The translations under genes and the position numbers were made by a program. A DNA stretch of 15,215 nt from Anaerolineaceae bacterium. Lineage in GTDB: Bacteria > Chloroflexota > Anaerolineae > Anaerolineales > Villigracilaceae. Below, piece by piece: positions 1 to 5,770 of this stretch (within the stretch, counting starts at the first letter, position 1; the number at the start of each line of letters is the position of its first letter). The stretch spans positions 1-15,215 of the forward strand of contig VFKQ01000257.1 in assembly GCA_009885445.1 (NCBI GenBank), in the 5' to 3' direction. The notes under the pieces are model-generated. The model had not been told where the DNA came from. It worked only from the letters and a program-made list of their open reading frames with translations, and did not search any database.

Positions 1-2
1 CG

Positions 3-473
3 CTCAAACAAACTGCGGGTGCGTTGAAGTCAGCGCTCGAAGAAGTTCCTGCAAAAGTGGACTCGCTACAAGATGAAGTTGCTGAACTCAAAAAAGAACT
101 TGCCTCCGTGCGCGCGCAACAAGCCATGTCAACCTTTAACCTGCAACTTGCAAACCTTCAAATTGTGAACGGCGTGCATGTGCTGGCTATTGAAGTGCCC
201 GACTCAAACGCGGACACGTTGCGCATGCTCGCGGATAAGTTCCGCGAGAAGTACCCGTCAGCGGGAGTCGCTCTCCTCGTAACCGGAGCCACCGTCATCG
301 CGGCGGTGACCGAGGACCTCGTCAAGCGCGGACTCAAAGCAGGCGATCTGATTATGGGAATCGGCGGCAAGGGCGGCGGACGTCCCAATCTCGCGCAAGG
401 AAGTTTGCCCGAGGGAAGCACTGCTGATGCGATTGCAAAAGTTGCCAGAGTTGTCGAACAGAAAATAAAGTAA
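3..473 (+). CDS. alaS: Alanyl-tRNA synthetase, C-terminal part (5' end outside window)
   Basis: Only the last 156 residues are in the window; the frame is already open at base 3, so the TTG at 24 is not the start. AlaRS charges tRNA-Ala in the cytoplasm. What is visible is a charged coiled-coil stretch (SLQDEVAELKKELASVRAQQ), then the C-terminal DHHA1-type C-Ala domain with its glycine-rich signature GGKGGGRPNLAQG near the end. This signature is diagnostic of the AlaRS C-Ala domain, which in this family helps tRNA binding and links the aminoacylation and editing modules. The catalytic and editing domains lie upstream, outside the window. An intrinsic terminator follows within 25 bases, so alaS ends its transcription unit here. 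In many bacteria alaS lies close to ruvX and mltG, as it does here, which supports both this call and theirs. Confidence 0.95.
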   Translation, partial: LKQTAGALKSALEEVPAKVDSLQDEVAELKKELASVRAQQAMSTFNLQLANLQIVNGVHVLAIEVPDSNADTLRMLADKFREKYPSAGVALLVTGATVIAAVTEDLVKRGLKAGDLIMGIGGKGGGRPNLAQGSLPEGSTADAIAKVARVVEQKIK

Positions 474-495
474 AGTGCAGTGATTCCGGAAAATG

Positions 496-535
496 AAAAA
501 AGTCTCGGCAGACTGCAATCTGCTGGGACTTTTTT
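496..535 (+). terminator. Rho-independent terminator after alaS
   Basis: Arms at 500-512 and 519-531 pair over 13 positions (11 Watson-Crick, 2 G-U) around the 6-base loop CTGCAA. A run of A precedes the stem and a run of T follows it. The T run lets it end plus-strand transcripts; the A run means it could also work weakly on the other strand. Confidence 0.9.
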
Positions 536-536
536 G

Positions 537-542
537 TATAAT
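537..542 (+). promoter_or_regulatory. Possible -10 box for the lipoprotein gene at 566
   Basis: A perfect TATAAT lies directly after the alaS terminator, 23 bases before the ATG at 566. Transcription would start near 549 and leave room for the AGGAG ribosome site at 556-560. No TTGACA-like -35 is present at 16-18 bp, where the terminator stem lies, so this call rests on the -10 and its position only. Confidence 0.4.
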
Positions 543-565
543 GTTGCTCAAGAATAGGAGACTCA

Positions 566-1099
566 ATGATAACTAGCCCTCGTAGGTTGCTCGTTTTAAT
601 CCCAATCATCGTTTTCGCTTTTGCCTGTCGGTTCACCGACCAGGCCATTCAGGAGGCGGAGGATTCCATTTCCACTGCAATGTTTGGACCGACGCAAGCA
701 GAAGTGATTGTTACGCGAGTCACGTCGGTGACCACGCAGGTTGTTCCGATAAACACGGTGATTGTCAGCACTTCCTCTGTGTCGAGTGATGGCAATGGAA
801 ATATCTTAGACCCGCAAGACCCGCCGCTCGAATCGTGGAATCAGATTCCGATCATGCCGCAGGCCAGCGCGGGCGCTGAGTCTGAGGGGATCTATGCTTA
901 TAAGGCGAACGTCAGCTTTGAGGAGTTGAAATATTTTTACAACACCAAATTGCCCGACCTGGGCTGGAGCAATATATTTTCCGTACCACCTGCAAATGCA
1001 GGAACGTCGATCCTGATCTATCAAAAAAACGGCCAGACGCTGACCGTGACCGCCACTCCGCAGAATGGTTACCAGCTGATTCTTCTCACGCTGACGTAG
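566..1099 (+). CDS. Predicted lipoprotein of unknown function
   Basis: 177 residues. The start ATG has a clear AGGAG five bases upstream. Residues 1-21 look like a lipoprotein signal: R6-R7, a hydrophobic core, then AFAC with Cys21 as the probable lipidated residue. The lipobox is imperfect (Ala at -3 and Phe at -2), so cleavage by signal peptidase II is probable rather than certain. Residues 22-105 are Ser/Thr/Val-rich and look extended. From about residue 110 there is a compact domain with the pattern FEELKYFYNTKLPDLGW, then hydrophobic strands to the C-terminus. I recall similar alpha/beta endings in other Chloroflexota lipoproteins but know no function. It probably sits outside the cytoplasmic membrane. 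It has its own putative -10 after the alaS terminator and ends 49 bases before the next gene. Confidence 0.8.
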   Translation: MITSPRRLLVLIPIIVFAFACRFTDQAIQEAEDSISTAMFGPTQAEVIVTRVTSVTTQVVPINTVIVSTSSVSSDGNGNILDPQDPPLESWNQIPIMPQASAGAESEGIYAYKANVSFEELKYFYNTKLPDLGWSNIFSVPPANAGTSILIYQKNGQTLTVTATPQNGYQLILLTLT

Positions 1100-1133
1100 G
1101 TCTGCACATCGCCTCTATTTTCAGCTTTCTGCT

Positions 1134-1139
1134 TATAAT
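1134..1139 (+). promoter_or_regulatory. Possible -10 box giving a near-leaderless mRNA
   Basis: A perfect TATAAT lies nine bases before the ATG at 1149. A start six to eight bases downstream of it would give a 5' leader of only about 2-4 bases. No Shine-Dalgarno motif is visible in GAGCTTGC before the ATG, which fits a near-leaderless mRNA. No good -35 is visible. Confidence 0.4.
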
Positions 1140-1148
1140 CGAGCTTGC

Positions 1149-2648
1149 ATGAAAACCCAACTACTCACTCTCGAATCACATGACGATCTGATCTCTGTCC
1201 GCGAGCGCATGTCGTGGGCGAAGACTGCGCGCATTTTGCTGATCTGGCCGAAGGGGGAGAAGATTCATTTGCGACCACTGGATATAAAAATTCTGCAACG
1301 CCACGCGCAGAGTCTCGGCGCGCGCCTCGGCCTGGTGACTCGCGACGTGCGTGTGCGCCGCGAAGCCGCCGCGCTGGGCATGCCGGTCTTCGAGTCAGCG
1401 AGTGCGGCGCAACGCGGAGAGTGGCCCGAGCGCCCGGTGACGGCACAAAATTTGCGCCGCCATGCGCGCGTGAGCGGGGCTGAATTGCGCGCGAGTCTTG
1501 CGCGGGTGCAGGTGCATGAGTCGAAGTGGCAGAATTTGCCCGCAGTGCGCATCGCTTTGTTTTCGCTTGGCGTGCTGGCTGTGCTGGTCATCGTTGCGGC
1601 TTTTTTGCCGAGCGCCACCATCACGCTTTCGCCGTCCGCGCAAATGCAATCGTTGACCATTCCTGTCGAAGCGGACGCGGCGTTGAAGTCTGTGTTTATC
1701 AGCGGCGGCGTGCCCGCTTACGAGTCAACTGTCGAGGTCGCCGGAAGCCAGACGATGCCCACGACGGGCGAATCCGCTGTCCCTGAGTCTGAGGCGCGGG
1801 GCGTGGCGCGCTTCAAGAATCTGGCCAAGTCTGCGGTGCAGATTCCAGTCGGCACTGTTGTAAAAACTTTGGGCGAGTCGTCGATTCGTTTTGTCGTCAC
1901 CGAAGCGGGCGAAGTTCCGGCAGGACTCAATAAAATTGTGGACTTGCCGATGGAGGCGATTGGTGCGGGCGCAAAAGGAAACCTGGATGCGGGACTCGTG
2001 CAAGCGCTGGAGGGGCCGCTCGGGCTTTTGGTGACGGTGACGAACCCCGCGCCGACGTCGGGCGGGACGGAGCGTTCTGTGGCCGCGCCGAGCGCCGAAG
2101 ACCGCGAGCGTTTGCGCGCCGTTTTGCTGGGCACGTTGCGTTTGCAGGCGCAGGCTGAAATGCTCGCGGCCTTGACGGAGGGCAGTGTGATTTTTCCGTC
2201 CACGCTGGTGGATGTGCAAATTTTTGAAGAGACATTTGCGCCAGCGGCGGGCGAGACGGGCGGCACGTTGTTGTTAAACATGCGCGTGAAGTTTCGCGCG
2301 CAATATGCGTCGGGCGCAGACCTGGCTGAGCTGGCGCGCCTGGCTGTGGACGCGGCGTTGCAAAACAATTTTGTGCCCGTGCGTTCCACGCTCAATTTTA
2401 ATTTGCATGGGATTCCATCCACTGCGGAAGATGGGCGCACTGCATTTAATTTGCTGGTCACGCAACGCACTTTGCCCGCGCGCAATTCTGCGCAAGTGAT
2501 CGCGCTGGCGCAAGGCCGCGGACGAGACTCTGCTTTGGCGCGGCTGACGCAAATTTTTTCCGCAGATGCGCCGCGTGTTTTGTTGAGTCCCGCGTGGTGG
2601 CCGTGGCTTCCCATCGCGCCGTTTCGGATTCATGTGGTGGTGGAATGA
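1149..2648 (+). CDS. Baseplate J/gp47-like membrane protein
   Basis: 499 residues. Residues 1-85 form an alpha/beta domain (RILLIWP, then LDIKILQRHAQSLGARLGLV). A positively charged linker follows, and one membrane helix lies at about 133-153, after which the chain continues with a Val/Thr/Ala-rich beta domain (ATITLSPSAQ, then strands up to residue 499). From memory this arrangement matches proteins of Chloroflexota and some Patescibacteria that databases label baseplate J/gp47 family, because the region after the helix resembles the phage baseplate J fold. The layout predicts an N-terminus in the cytoplasm and the large domain outside. There are no other phage genes nearby, so it is more likely a cell-envelope protein than a prophage remnant. 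It ends in tandem stops (TGA TAA) and is followed by a 7-bp repeat array and ruvX. Function is unknown. Confidence 0.75.
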   Translation: MKTQLLTLESHDDLISVRERMSWAKTARILLIWPKGEKIHLRPLDIKILQRHAQSLGARLGLVTRDVRVRREAAALGMPVFESASAAQRGEWPERPVTAQNLRRHARVSGAELRASLARVQVHESKWQNLPAVRIALFSLGVLAVLVIVAAFLPSATITLSPSAQMQSLTIPVEADAALKSVFISGGVPAYESTVEVAGSQTMPTTGESAVPESEARGVARFKNLAKSAVQIPVGTVVKTLGESSIRFVVTEAGEVPAGLNKIVDLPMEAIGAGAKGNLDAGLVQALEGPLGLLVTVTNPAPTSGGTERSVAAPSAEDRERLRAVLLGTLRLQAQAEMLAALTEGSVIFPSTLVDVQIFEETFAPAAGETGGTLLLNMRVKFRAQYASGADLAELARLAVDAALQNNFVPVRSTLNFNLHGIPSTAEDGRTAFNLLVTQRTLPARNSAQVIALAQGRGRDSALARLTQIFSADAPRVLLSPAWWPWLPIAPFRIHVVVE

Positions 2649-2695
2649 TAAAGGATGAAGGATAAAAGAAGAAAGATGAAAGAAGAAAGAAGAGA
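2647..2695 (+). repeat. Seven tandem 7-bp purine-rich units
   Basis: The stretch divides exactly into seven heptamers of consensus GAWRAAR: GATAAAG, GATGAAG, GATAAAA, GAAGAAA, GATGAAA, GAAGAAA, GAAGAGA. It begins on the last bases of the baseplate-like gene and runs into the possible small ORF at 2655. Similar 7-bp arrays occur at 3284-3304 and 5861-5937. Confidence 0.8.
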
Positions 2696-2789
2696 TAATC
2701 CCGACATTGAGTTACAGCCGACGAAGGTCGGCTTTGCAGATGTTGCGGCGACTTTAGTTGCCCAACTTGGCGGTGAAATAATTCCATGA
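2655..2789 (+). CDS. Possible 44-aa protein coupled to ruvX
   Basis: An open frame starts at ATG 2655 (or ATG 2676, giving 37 residues) and stops at TGA 2787-2789. The stop overlaps the ruvX start as ATGA, the usual sign of translational coupling. The first 15 residues come from the purine heptamer array and are Lys/Arg/Glu-rich; the rest (NPDIELQPTKVGFADVAATL, then VAQLGGEIIP) looks like ordinary protein with an amphipathic helix. The candidate ribosome sites are poor. It could be a real small protein, or just the leader through which ribosomes reach ruvX, which has no good Shine-Dalgarno of its own. I do not recognise the peptide. A short hairpin (AGCCGAC/GTCGGCT) lies inside it. Confidence 0.4.
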   Translation: MKDKRRKMKEERRDNPDIELQPTKVGFADVAATLVAQLGGEIIP

Positions 2790-3232
2790 GAATCATTGCA
2801 GTTGACCACGGCGAAAAACGCATCGGCCTTGCGCTCAGCGATCTGGCCGCTATCATCGCTTCGCCGTTGACGGTGCTCAAACATATTTCGCGCGCCATCG
2901 ATGCGGGGCTGGTGTGCGCGCTGGCCGCCGAGCACGACGCCAAATTAATTGTCGTCGGTCAATCGTTTGATGAAGAGGGTCAACCCAATGCCGCCGGTCG
3001 TGCCGCCGCGCGTTTTGCCGAAGCTCTGCGTGGGCAGACTCAAATTCCGGTGGAGTTATGGGATGAATCAATGAGTACGTTCGATGCGCGCGAGTCTAGA
3101 ATCGCCGTCGGCGTCTCTCGCAAAAAACGCGCGGGTCACCAAGACGCGTTGGCGGCGGTGGTGATATTGCAATCTTATTTAGAAGCCAAACGCCAATCGG
3201 GTCTCGATACAGATTTTGCGGTGGTCGAGTAG
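2786..3232 (+). CDS. ruvX: RuvX/YqgF family nuclease (putative Holliday junction resolvase)
   Basis: 148 residues, a normal length for the family. The RNase-H-like fold is visible: first strand IIAVDHGEKRIGLALSD with catalytic Asp7, then VVGQSFDEEG, then VELWDESMSTFDA with Glu94 at the second catalytic position, and HQDALAAVVILQSYLE with Asp120 as the third. Family members process branched DNA and, in E. coli, the pre-16S rRNA 5' end; which applies here cannot be told. The start overlaps the stop of the upstream small ORF (ATGA). The C-terminus is odd: the usual protein ends shortly after the LQSYLE helix, whereas about nine further residues and the stop here are encoded by a palindromic repeat at 3200-3278. 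mltG follows after 79 bases, the common gene order alaS-ruvX-mltG. Confidence 0.93.
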   Translation: MRIIAVDHGEKRIGLALSDLAAIIASPLTVLKHISRAIDAGLVCALAAEHDAKLIVVGQSFDEEGQPNAAGRAAARFAEALRGQTQIPVELWDESMSTFDARESRIAVGVSRKKRAGHQDALAAVVILQSYLEAKRQSGLDTDFAVVE

Positions 3233-3278
3233 GCGCACTTTGCCATATCGTGACCCCGCAAAATCCTACTCGACCACC
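3200..3278. repeat. Nested palindromic repeat overlapping the end of ruvX
   Basis: Three pairs of inverted blocks are present: A GGTCTCGATA 3200-3209 with A' 3246-3255 (9/10), C GATTTTGC 3212-3219 with C' 3258-3265 (8/8), and B GGTGGTCGAGTAGG 3220-3233 with B' 3265-3278 (14/14). They occur in the order A C B A' C' B'. The simplest reading is an outer A-C-C'-B' hairpin element with a 36-bp inner element (B to A', 3220-3255) of the opposite orientation inserted in its loop. The ruvX stop codon lies inside B. Confidence 0.75.
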
Positions 3279-3283
3279 AACTA

Positions 3284-3304
3284 AAATCGTAAATCGTAAA
3301 TCGA
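3284..3304 (+). repeat. Three tandem 7-bp units before mltG
   Basis: AAATCGT, AAATCGT and AAATCGA occur in direct succession, ending seven bases before the mltG start. The array takes the place where a ribosome binding site would be, and no Shine-Dalgarno is visible. Confidence 0.75.
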
Positions 3305-3311
3305 AATCCTC

Positions 3312-4403
3312 ATGCGGAAAATCTATTTATACCTATTCATCGCGGCGGTGTTGACCGCCTTGTATATTGTTTTTGTTTTTATCCCCGGCCGCGCGGCGCG
3401 CTTGTATGGTCCGCCATCACAAAATCTCGGCATCTCTCAGCAGATAAAATATTCCGCGCGACTGTTGTGGCATGACGGATTATTAACCACGCCCGCAAAT
3501 TCGAGCGGCGCTGAGCAATCGTTCACAGTGGGCGATGGCGAGTCGGTGCTGTCCATCGCGCAACGTCTCGCGCAGTCCGGATTAATTCGCGACACGAATG
3601 CATTTCTCGATTACGTTATTTATACAGGCCTGGATGTTTCGATTCAAGCGGGCGAGTACGAACTCAGCGCGGCGCAATCCATGATCGACATTGCGCGCAG
3701 CATGCAAGATGCGACCCCCGACGAAGTGCAATTCGTTGTCCTCGCGGGTTGGCGCATGGAGGAGATTGCCGCGGCCCTGCCCACTTCTGGTTTGGACGCC
3801 ACGCCCGAACAATTTTTGCGCGTCGCGCGCAACTCGCTCAACTTCGTCTTTATGGCGGGCGCCGCCACGAATGAAGGCTTCCTGCTCCCAGACTCTTACA
3901 TCCTGCCGCGTAGCACAGACGCCGAAGAACTTGTCGCCGCGTTGGTGCGCAATTTTGCGCAACACCTGACAGAGGATTTGCAAGATGGTTTCGACCGGCA
4001 GGGACTGACGACCTATCAGGCCGTCACGCTGGCATCACTCATTGAGCGCGAATCAATTCAAGAAGAGGAGATGCCGCTGATCGCTTCGGTCTTTTTGAAT
4101 CGACTCAACGCCGGTTGGAAAATGGAAAGCGACCCGACCGTGCAATATGCCGTGGCGACTGAATTTGACTGGTGGCCGAATCCGCTCTCTCTGCTCGATC
4201 TGGATTTCGATTCCCCGTTCAATACCTACCTTTATGCGGGCCTGCCTCCCGCGCCGATCGCCAACCCGAGTCTTGCCGCCCTGCGTGCCGTGGCGAATCC
4301 TGCGGTCACGTCCTATTTTTTCTTCCGCGCGCGCTGTGACAATTCGGGCTATCACAATTTTTCTGTCACGTTGGATGAGCATATTGCGAATGGCTGTGAT
4401 TAA
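3312..4403 (+). CDS. mltG: Endolytic murein transglycosylase MltG (YceG family)
   Basis: 363 residues, close to the usual length. MltG is an inner-membrane lytic transglycosylase that cuts nascent glycan strands and sets their length. A membrane anchor lies at about residues 4-25 with the rest outside. Residues 70-130 form a LysM-like region (FTVGDGESVLSIAQRLAQSG). The catalytic YceG domain has LLPDSYILPR at 191-200, LTTYQAVTLASLIERES at 232-248 with the conserved catalytic glutamate at 245, FLNRLNAGWKMESDPTVQYA at 261-280, and the C-terminal NTYLYAGLPPAPIANPSLAA and YHNFSVTLDEH signatures. All motifs expected in the family are intact. The start is the first ATG after a 7-bp repeat array, with no evident Shine-Dalgarno. 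It is the last plus-strand gene before the convergent boundary. Confidence 0.95.
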   Translation: MRKIYLYLFIAAVLTALYIVFVFIPGRAARLYGPPSQNLGISQQIKYSARLLWHDGLLTTPANSSGAEQSFTVGDGESVLSIAQRLAQSGLIRDTNAFLDYVIYTGLDVSIQAGEYELSAAQSMIDIARSMQDATPDEVQFVVLAGWRMEEIAAALPTSGLDATPEQFLRVARNSLNFVFMAGAATNEGFLLPDSYILPRSTDAEELVAALVRNFAQHLTEDLQDGFDRQGLTTYQAVTLASLIERESIQEEEMPLIASVFLNRLNAGWKMESDPTVQYAVATEFDWWPNPLSLLDLDFDSPFNTYLYAGLPPAPIANPSLAALRAVANPAVTSYFFFRARCDNSGYHNFSVTLDEHIANGCD

Positions 4404-4490
4404 CTTGACAATGTCACATTAAGGCTGAAACTAAAATTCTTAACCACAAAGGCGATGCGTTGCGACTGAAAGGAGTGTCGAAACGGCACG

Positions 4491-4520
4491 AAGTGACACG
4501 AAGTGACACGAAGTGACACG
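4491..4520. repeat. Three exact 10-bp tandem units
   Basis: AAGTGACACG occurs three times in succession, flanked by CACG before and AAGG after. The first eight bases of the unit match the outer edge of the palindrome that follows at 4535 (AAGTGACA). It lies in the 172-base gap between the convergent genes, which otherwise holds no gene I can support. Confidence 0.85.
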
Positions 4521-4534
4521 AAGGAAATTTTATG

Positions 4535-4567
4535 AAGTGACAGTCACCTTTAAGGTGACTGTCACTT
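4535..4567. terminator. Perfect 33-bp palindrome at the convergent gene boundary
   Basis: Sixteen-base arms (4535-4550 and 4552-4567) pair perfectly around a single T. Each arm is itself palindromic in part (GTGAC-A-GTCAC). A short T run follows on the plus side. The position between two converging genes suggests it can end transcripts from both; the sequence also looks like a dispersed repeat family rather than a one-off terminator. Confidence 0.7.
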
Positions 4568-4575
4568 TTGCGATA

Positions 4576-5091
4576 TTAGTAAGGCGGATGGATAATCGGA
4601 ATCGAATCAAAATCTCCCGTGGCCTGCGCTGTGACGAATGAAATCCAACATTTGCTGTTCGTGCCGGGGATAAGCACCTGCCACCAGGTATTGTTGAGAT
4701 CCGGGTTGCGTCCAACAATCTGCAATACCTGACCGCTCAAGAAGGACGTCACCACGTCGAAGCTGGTCGCGGGTCCCTTGCGGCAGTTGGCGTCTTTAAT
4801 TAATTTTGCTACCGGCCCCGTGAAGGCCGGGGTTGAGCTGGGAGATGCCGTGGACGTCGGCGAGGCTGTGGGCGCGGCTGTGAACGTGGACAGAACCTGT
4901 GCCGCGGGCAGATTATTTTGCTCAGTTGTGGCTGTGGGCGGGGCGAGCGTGGATGTATCTGCTGGAATAACGACAATTTGAGTCACTGACTGGGGCGAGG
5001 GCGGCGGGGCGGGCGTGCCAAATAGTGTGATGGCGCAAGCCAAGCTTGTTGGAAGAAAAAGTGCGGACAACATAAGGATTTTACGATTCAT
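4576..5091 (-). CDS. Predicted lipoprotein with a bacterial SH3 domain
   Basis: 171 residues with AAGGAG six bases before the ATG. The N-terminus is a signal peptide ending SLAC, Cys19 being the likely lipid site (the lipobox is not ideal, so signal peptidase I cleavage is possible). Residues 24-92 are a Thr/Ser/Pro/Ala-rich linker typical of surface-exposed proteins. Residues about 95-155 fit an SH3b domain (NCRKGPATSFDVVTSFLSGQ, then VLQIVGRNP, WWQVLIPG and CWISFV). Such domains usually bind cell-wall or surface ligands. Cys103 and Cys148 could form a disulfide. It stands alone between a terminator upstream and the convergent palindrome downstream. Ligand and exact role cannot be told. Confidence 0.85.
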   Translation of the reverse strand: MNRKILMLSALFLPTSLACAITLFGTPAPPPSPQSVTQIVVIPADTSTLAPPTATTEQNNLPAAQVLSTFTAAPTASPTSTASPSSTPAFTGPVAKLIKDANCRKGPATSFDVVTSFLSGQVLQIVGRNPDLNNTWWQVLIPGTNSKCWISFVTAQATGDFDSIPIIHPPY

Positions 5092-5130
5092 GCTTTACTC
5101 CTTGTGCAGAATGGCAACATTGTAAACCTT

Positions 5131-5172
5131 AAACCAAACACCCCGCCAATGTAAACGCGGGGTGTTTGGTTT
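5131..5172 (-). terminator. Strong hairpin terminator after the gene at 5190
   Basis: Perfect 16-bp arms (5131-5146 and 5157-5172) enclose a 10-base loop. The GC-rich core CCCCGC/GCGGGG and A/T ends give a U-rich 3' side on either strand. It separates the minus-strand membrane-protein gene from the SH3 lipoprotein gene, so the two are probably separate units. Confidence 0.85.
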
Positions 5173-5189
5173 AATTGTGACGCGAATAT

Positions 5190-5672
5190 TTATTTCCTGC
5201 GCACGGCGGCTTGAATGGCGGCGCCGAATCCTGTCAGCAGAACAATGGGGGCGAACACGAACCAGCCAACCCACGGAGTTGCGCAGGCGAGCACCACCAG
5301 CGCCGCGCCGCGCAGATGTTTGCGAAATGGGCTGGCCTCTTCGCCAATCCGCTCGCCGACGAGAGTTGTCAGCGCGGAGAGGCCGAGCACGAGTAGGAGG
5401 GTGAGCCCCAGCCCGTCGAGGAGAGCGAACAGAAAAAGCAGTGCGGCGACGAGTCCGTGCGCGGCTTGGGCGATTTGCACCAGCACGGCCATTAACGCGC
5501 CAAAGAAGAAAAAGTTAACCAGCCCGAGCAGGAACGAGCGCCATAGTGATGCTTCAAGAAATTCTTTGGCGCGCCCGTGCGCGGCAGGTGCGAGTAATGC
5601 CGCGCAGATTAACAGGGCTGTTAGCGCCGCTCCGCTGGCGAGTAGTGCGAAGACAATTTCAAATAGGTTCAT
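5190..5672 (-). CDS. Four-helix membrane protein of unknown function
   Basis: 160 residues from the ATG at 5672, chosen because AAGGAG lies nine bases upstream (5682-5687); a longer frame from 5717 would place this site inside the gene. Four hydrophobic segments are visible at about 3-30, 45-70, 72-100 and 120-150. The order FLLGLVNFFFFG, then LGLSALTTLVGERIG, then LRGAALVVLACATPWVGWFV, then LLTGFGAAIQAAV resembles the membrane part of some bactofilin-linked or polymer-forming-cytoskeleton-associated proteins, where small Gly/Pro motifs recur in the same order. I know no activity for that region. It ends at a strong terminator. It could be co-transcribed from the sigma/anti-sigma genes upstream, since no terminator is seen in the 98-base gap. 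Confidence 0.75.
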   Translation of the reverse strand: MNLFEIVFALLASGAALTALLICAALLAPAAHGRAKEFLEASLWRSFLLGLVNFFFFGALMAVLVQIAQAAHGLVAALLFLFALLDGLGLTLLLVLGLSALTTLVGERIGEEASPFRKHLRGAALVVLACATPWVGWFVFAPIVLLTGFGAAIQAAVRRK

Positions 5673-5681
5673 GTTGTGAAT

Positions 5682-5687
5682 CTCCTT
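5682..5687 (-). promoter_or_regulatory. Ribosome binding site that fixes the start at 5672
   Basis: AAGGAG on the minus strand, nine bases from the ATG at 5672. It argues against the upstream in-frame ATG at 5717, which has no such site. Confidence 0.8.
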
Positions 5688-5770
5688 GTTTGCAAAAAGA
5701 GTAAAAGTTAGGGCCAAGCGGCGGGAGCAAGTTCCTGCATTCCAAATTATTCAGCACGAAAAAAATCGTT

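Noticed and set aside
1718..2614. Long antisense open frame opposite the baseplate-like gene
   Set aside because: Cys/Arg/Ser-rich shadow of the plus-strand gene with no ribosome site and no recognisable motif.
1149..2648. Prophage remnant, from the baseplate-J likeness
   Set aside because: No other phage gene, integrase or attachment site is visible, and a membrane helix is present.
4405..4410. Perfect TTGACA just after the mltG stop, as a -35 box
   Set aside because: No acceptable -10 follows at 16-18 bp and no plus-strand gene lies downstream before the convergent boundary.
4491..4520. CRISPR-like array
   Set aside because: Ten-base units without spacers; it is a plain tandem repeat and no cas gene is present.
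5119..5124. TACAAT as -10 for the SH3 lipoprotein gene
   Set aside because: The -35 position falls in the terminator stem with no match; possible, but not supportable.
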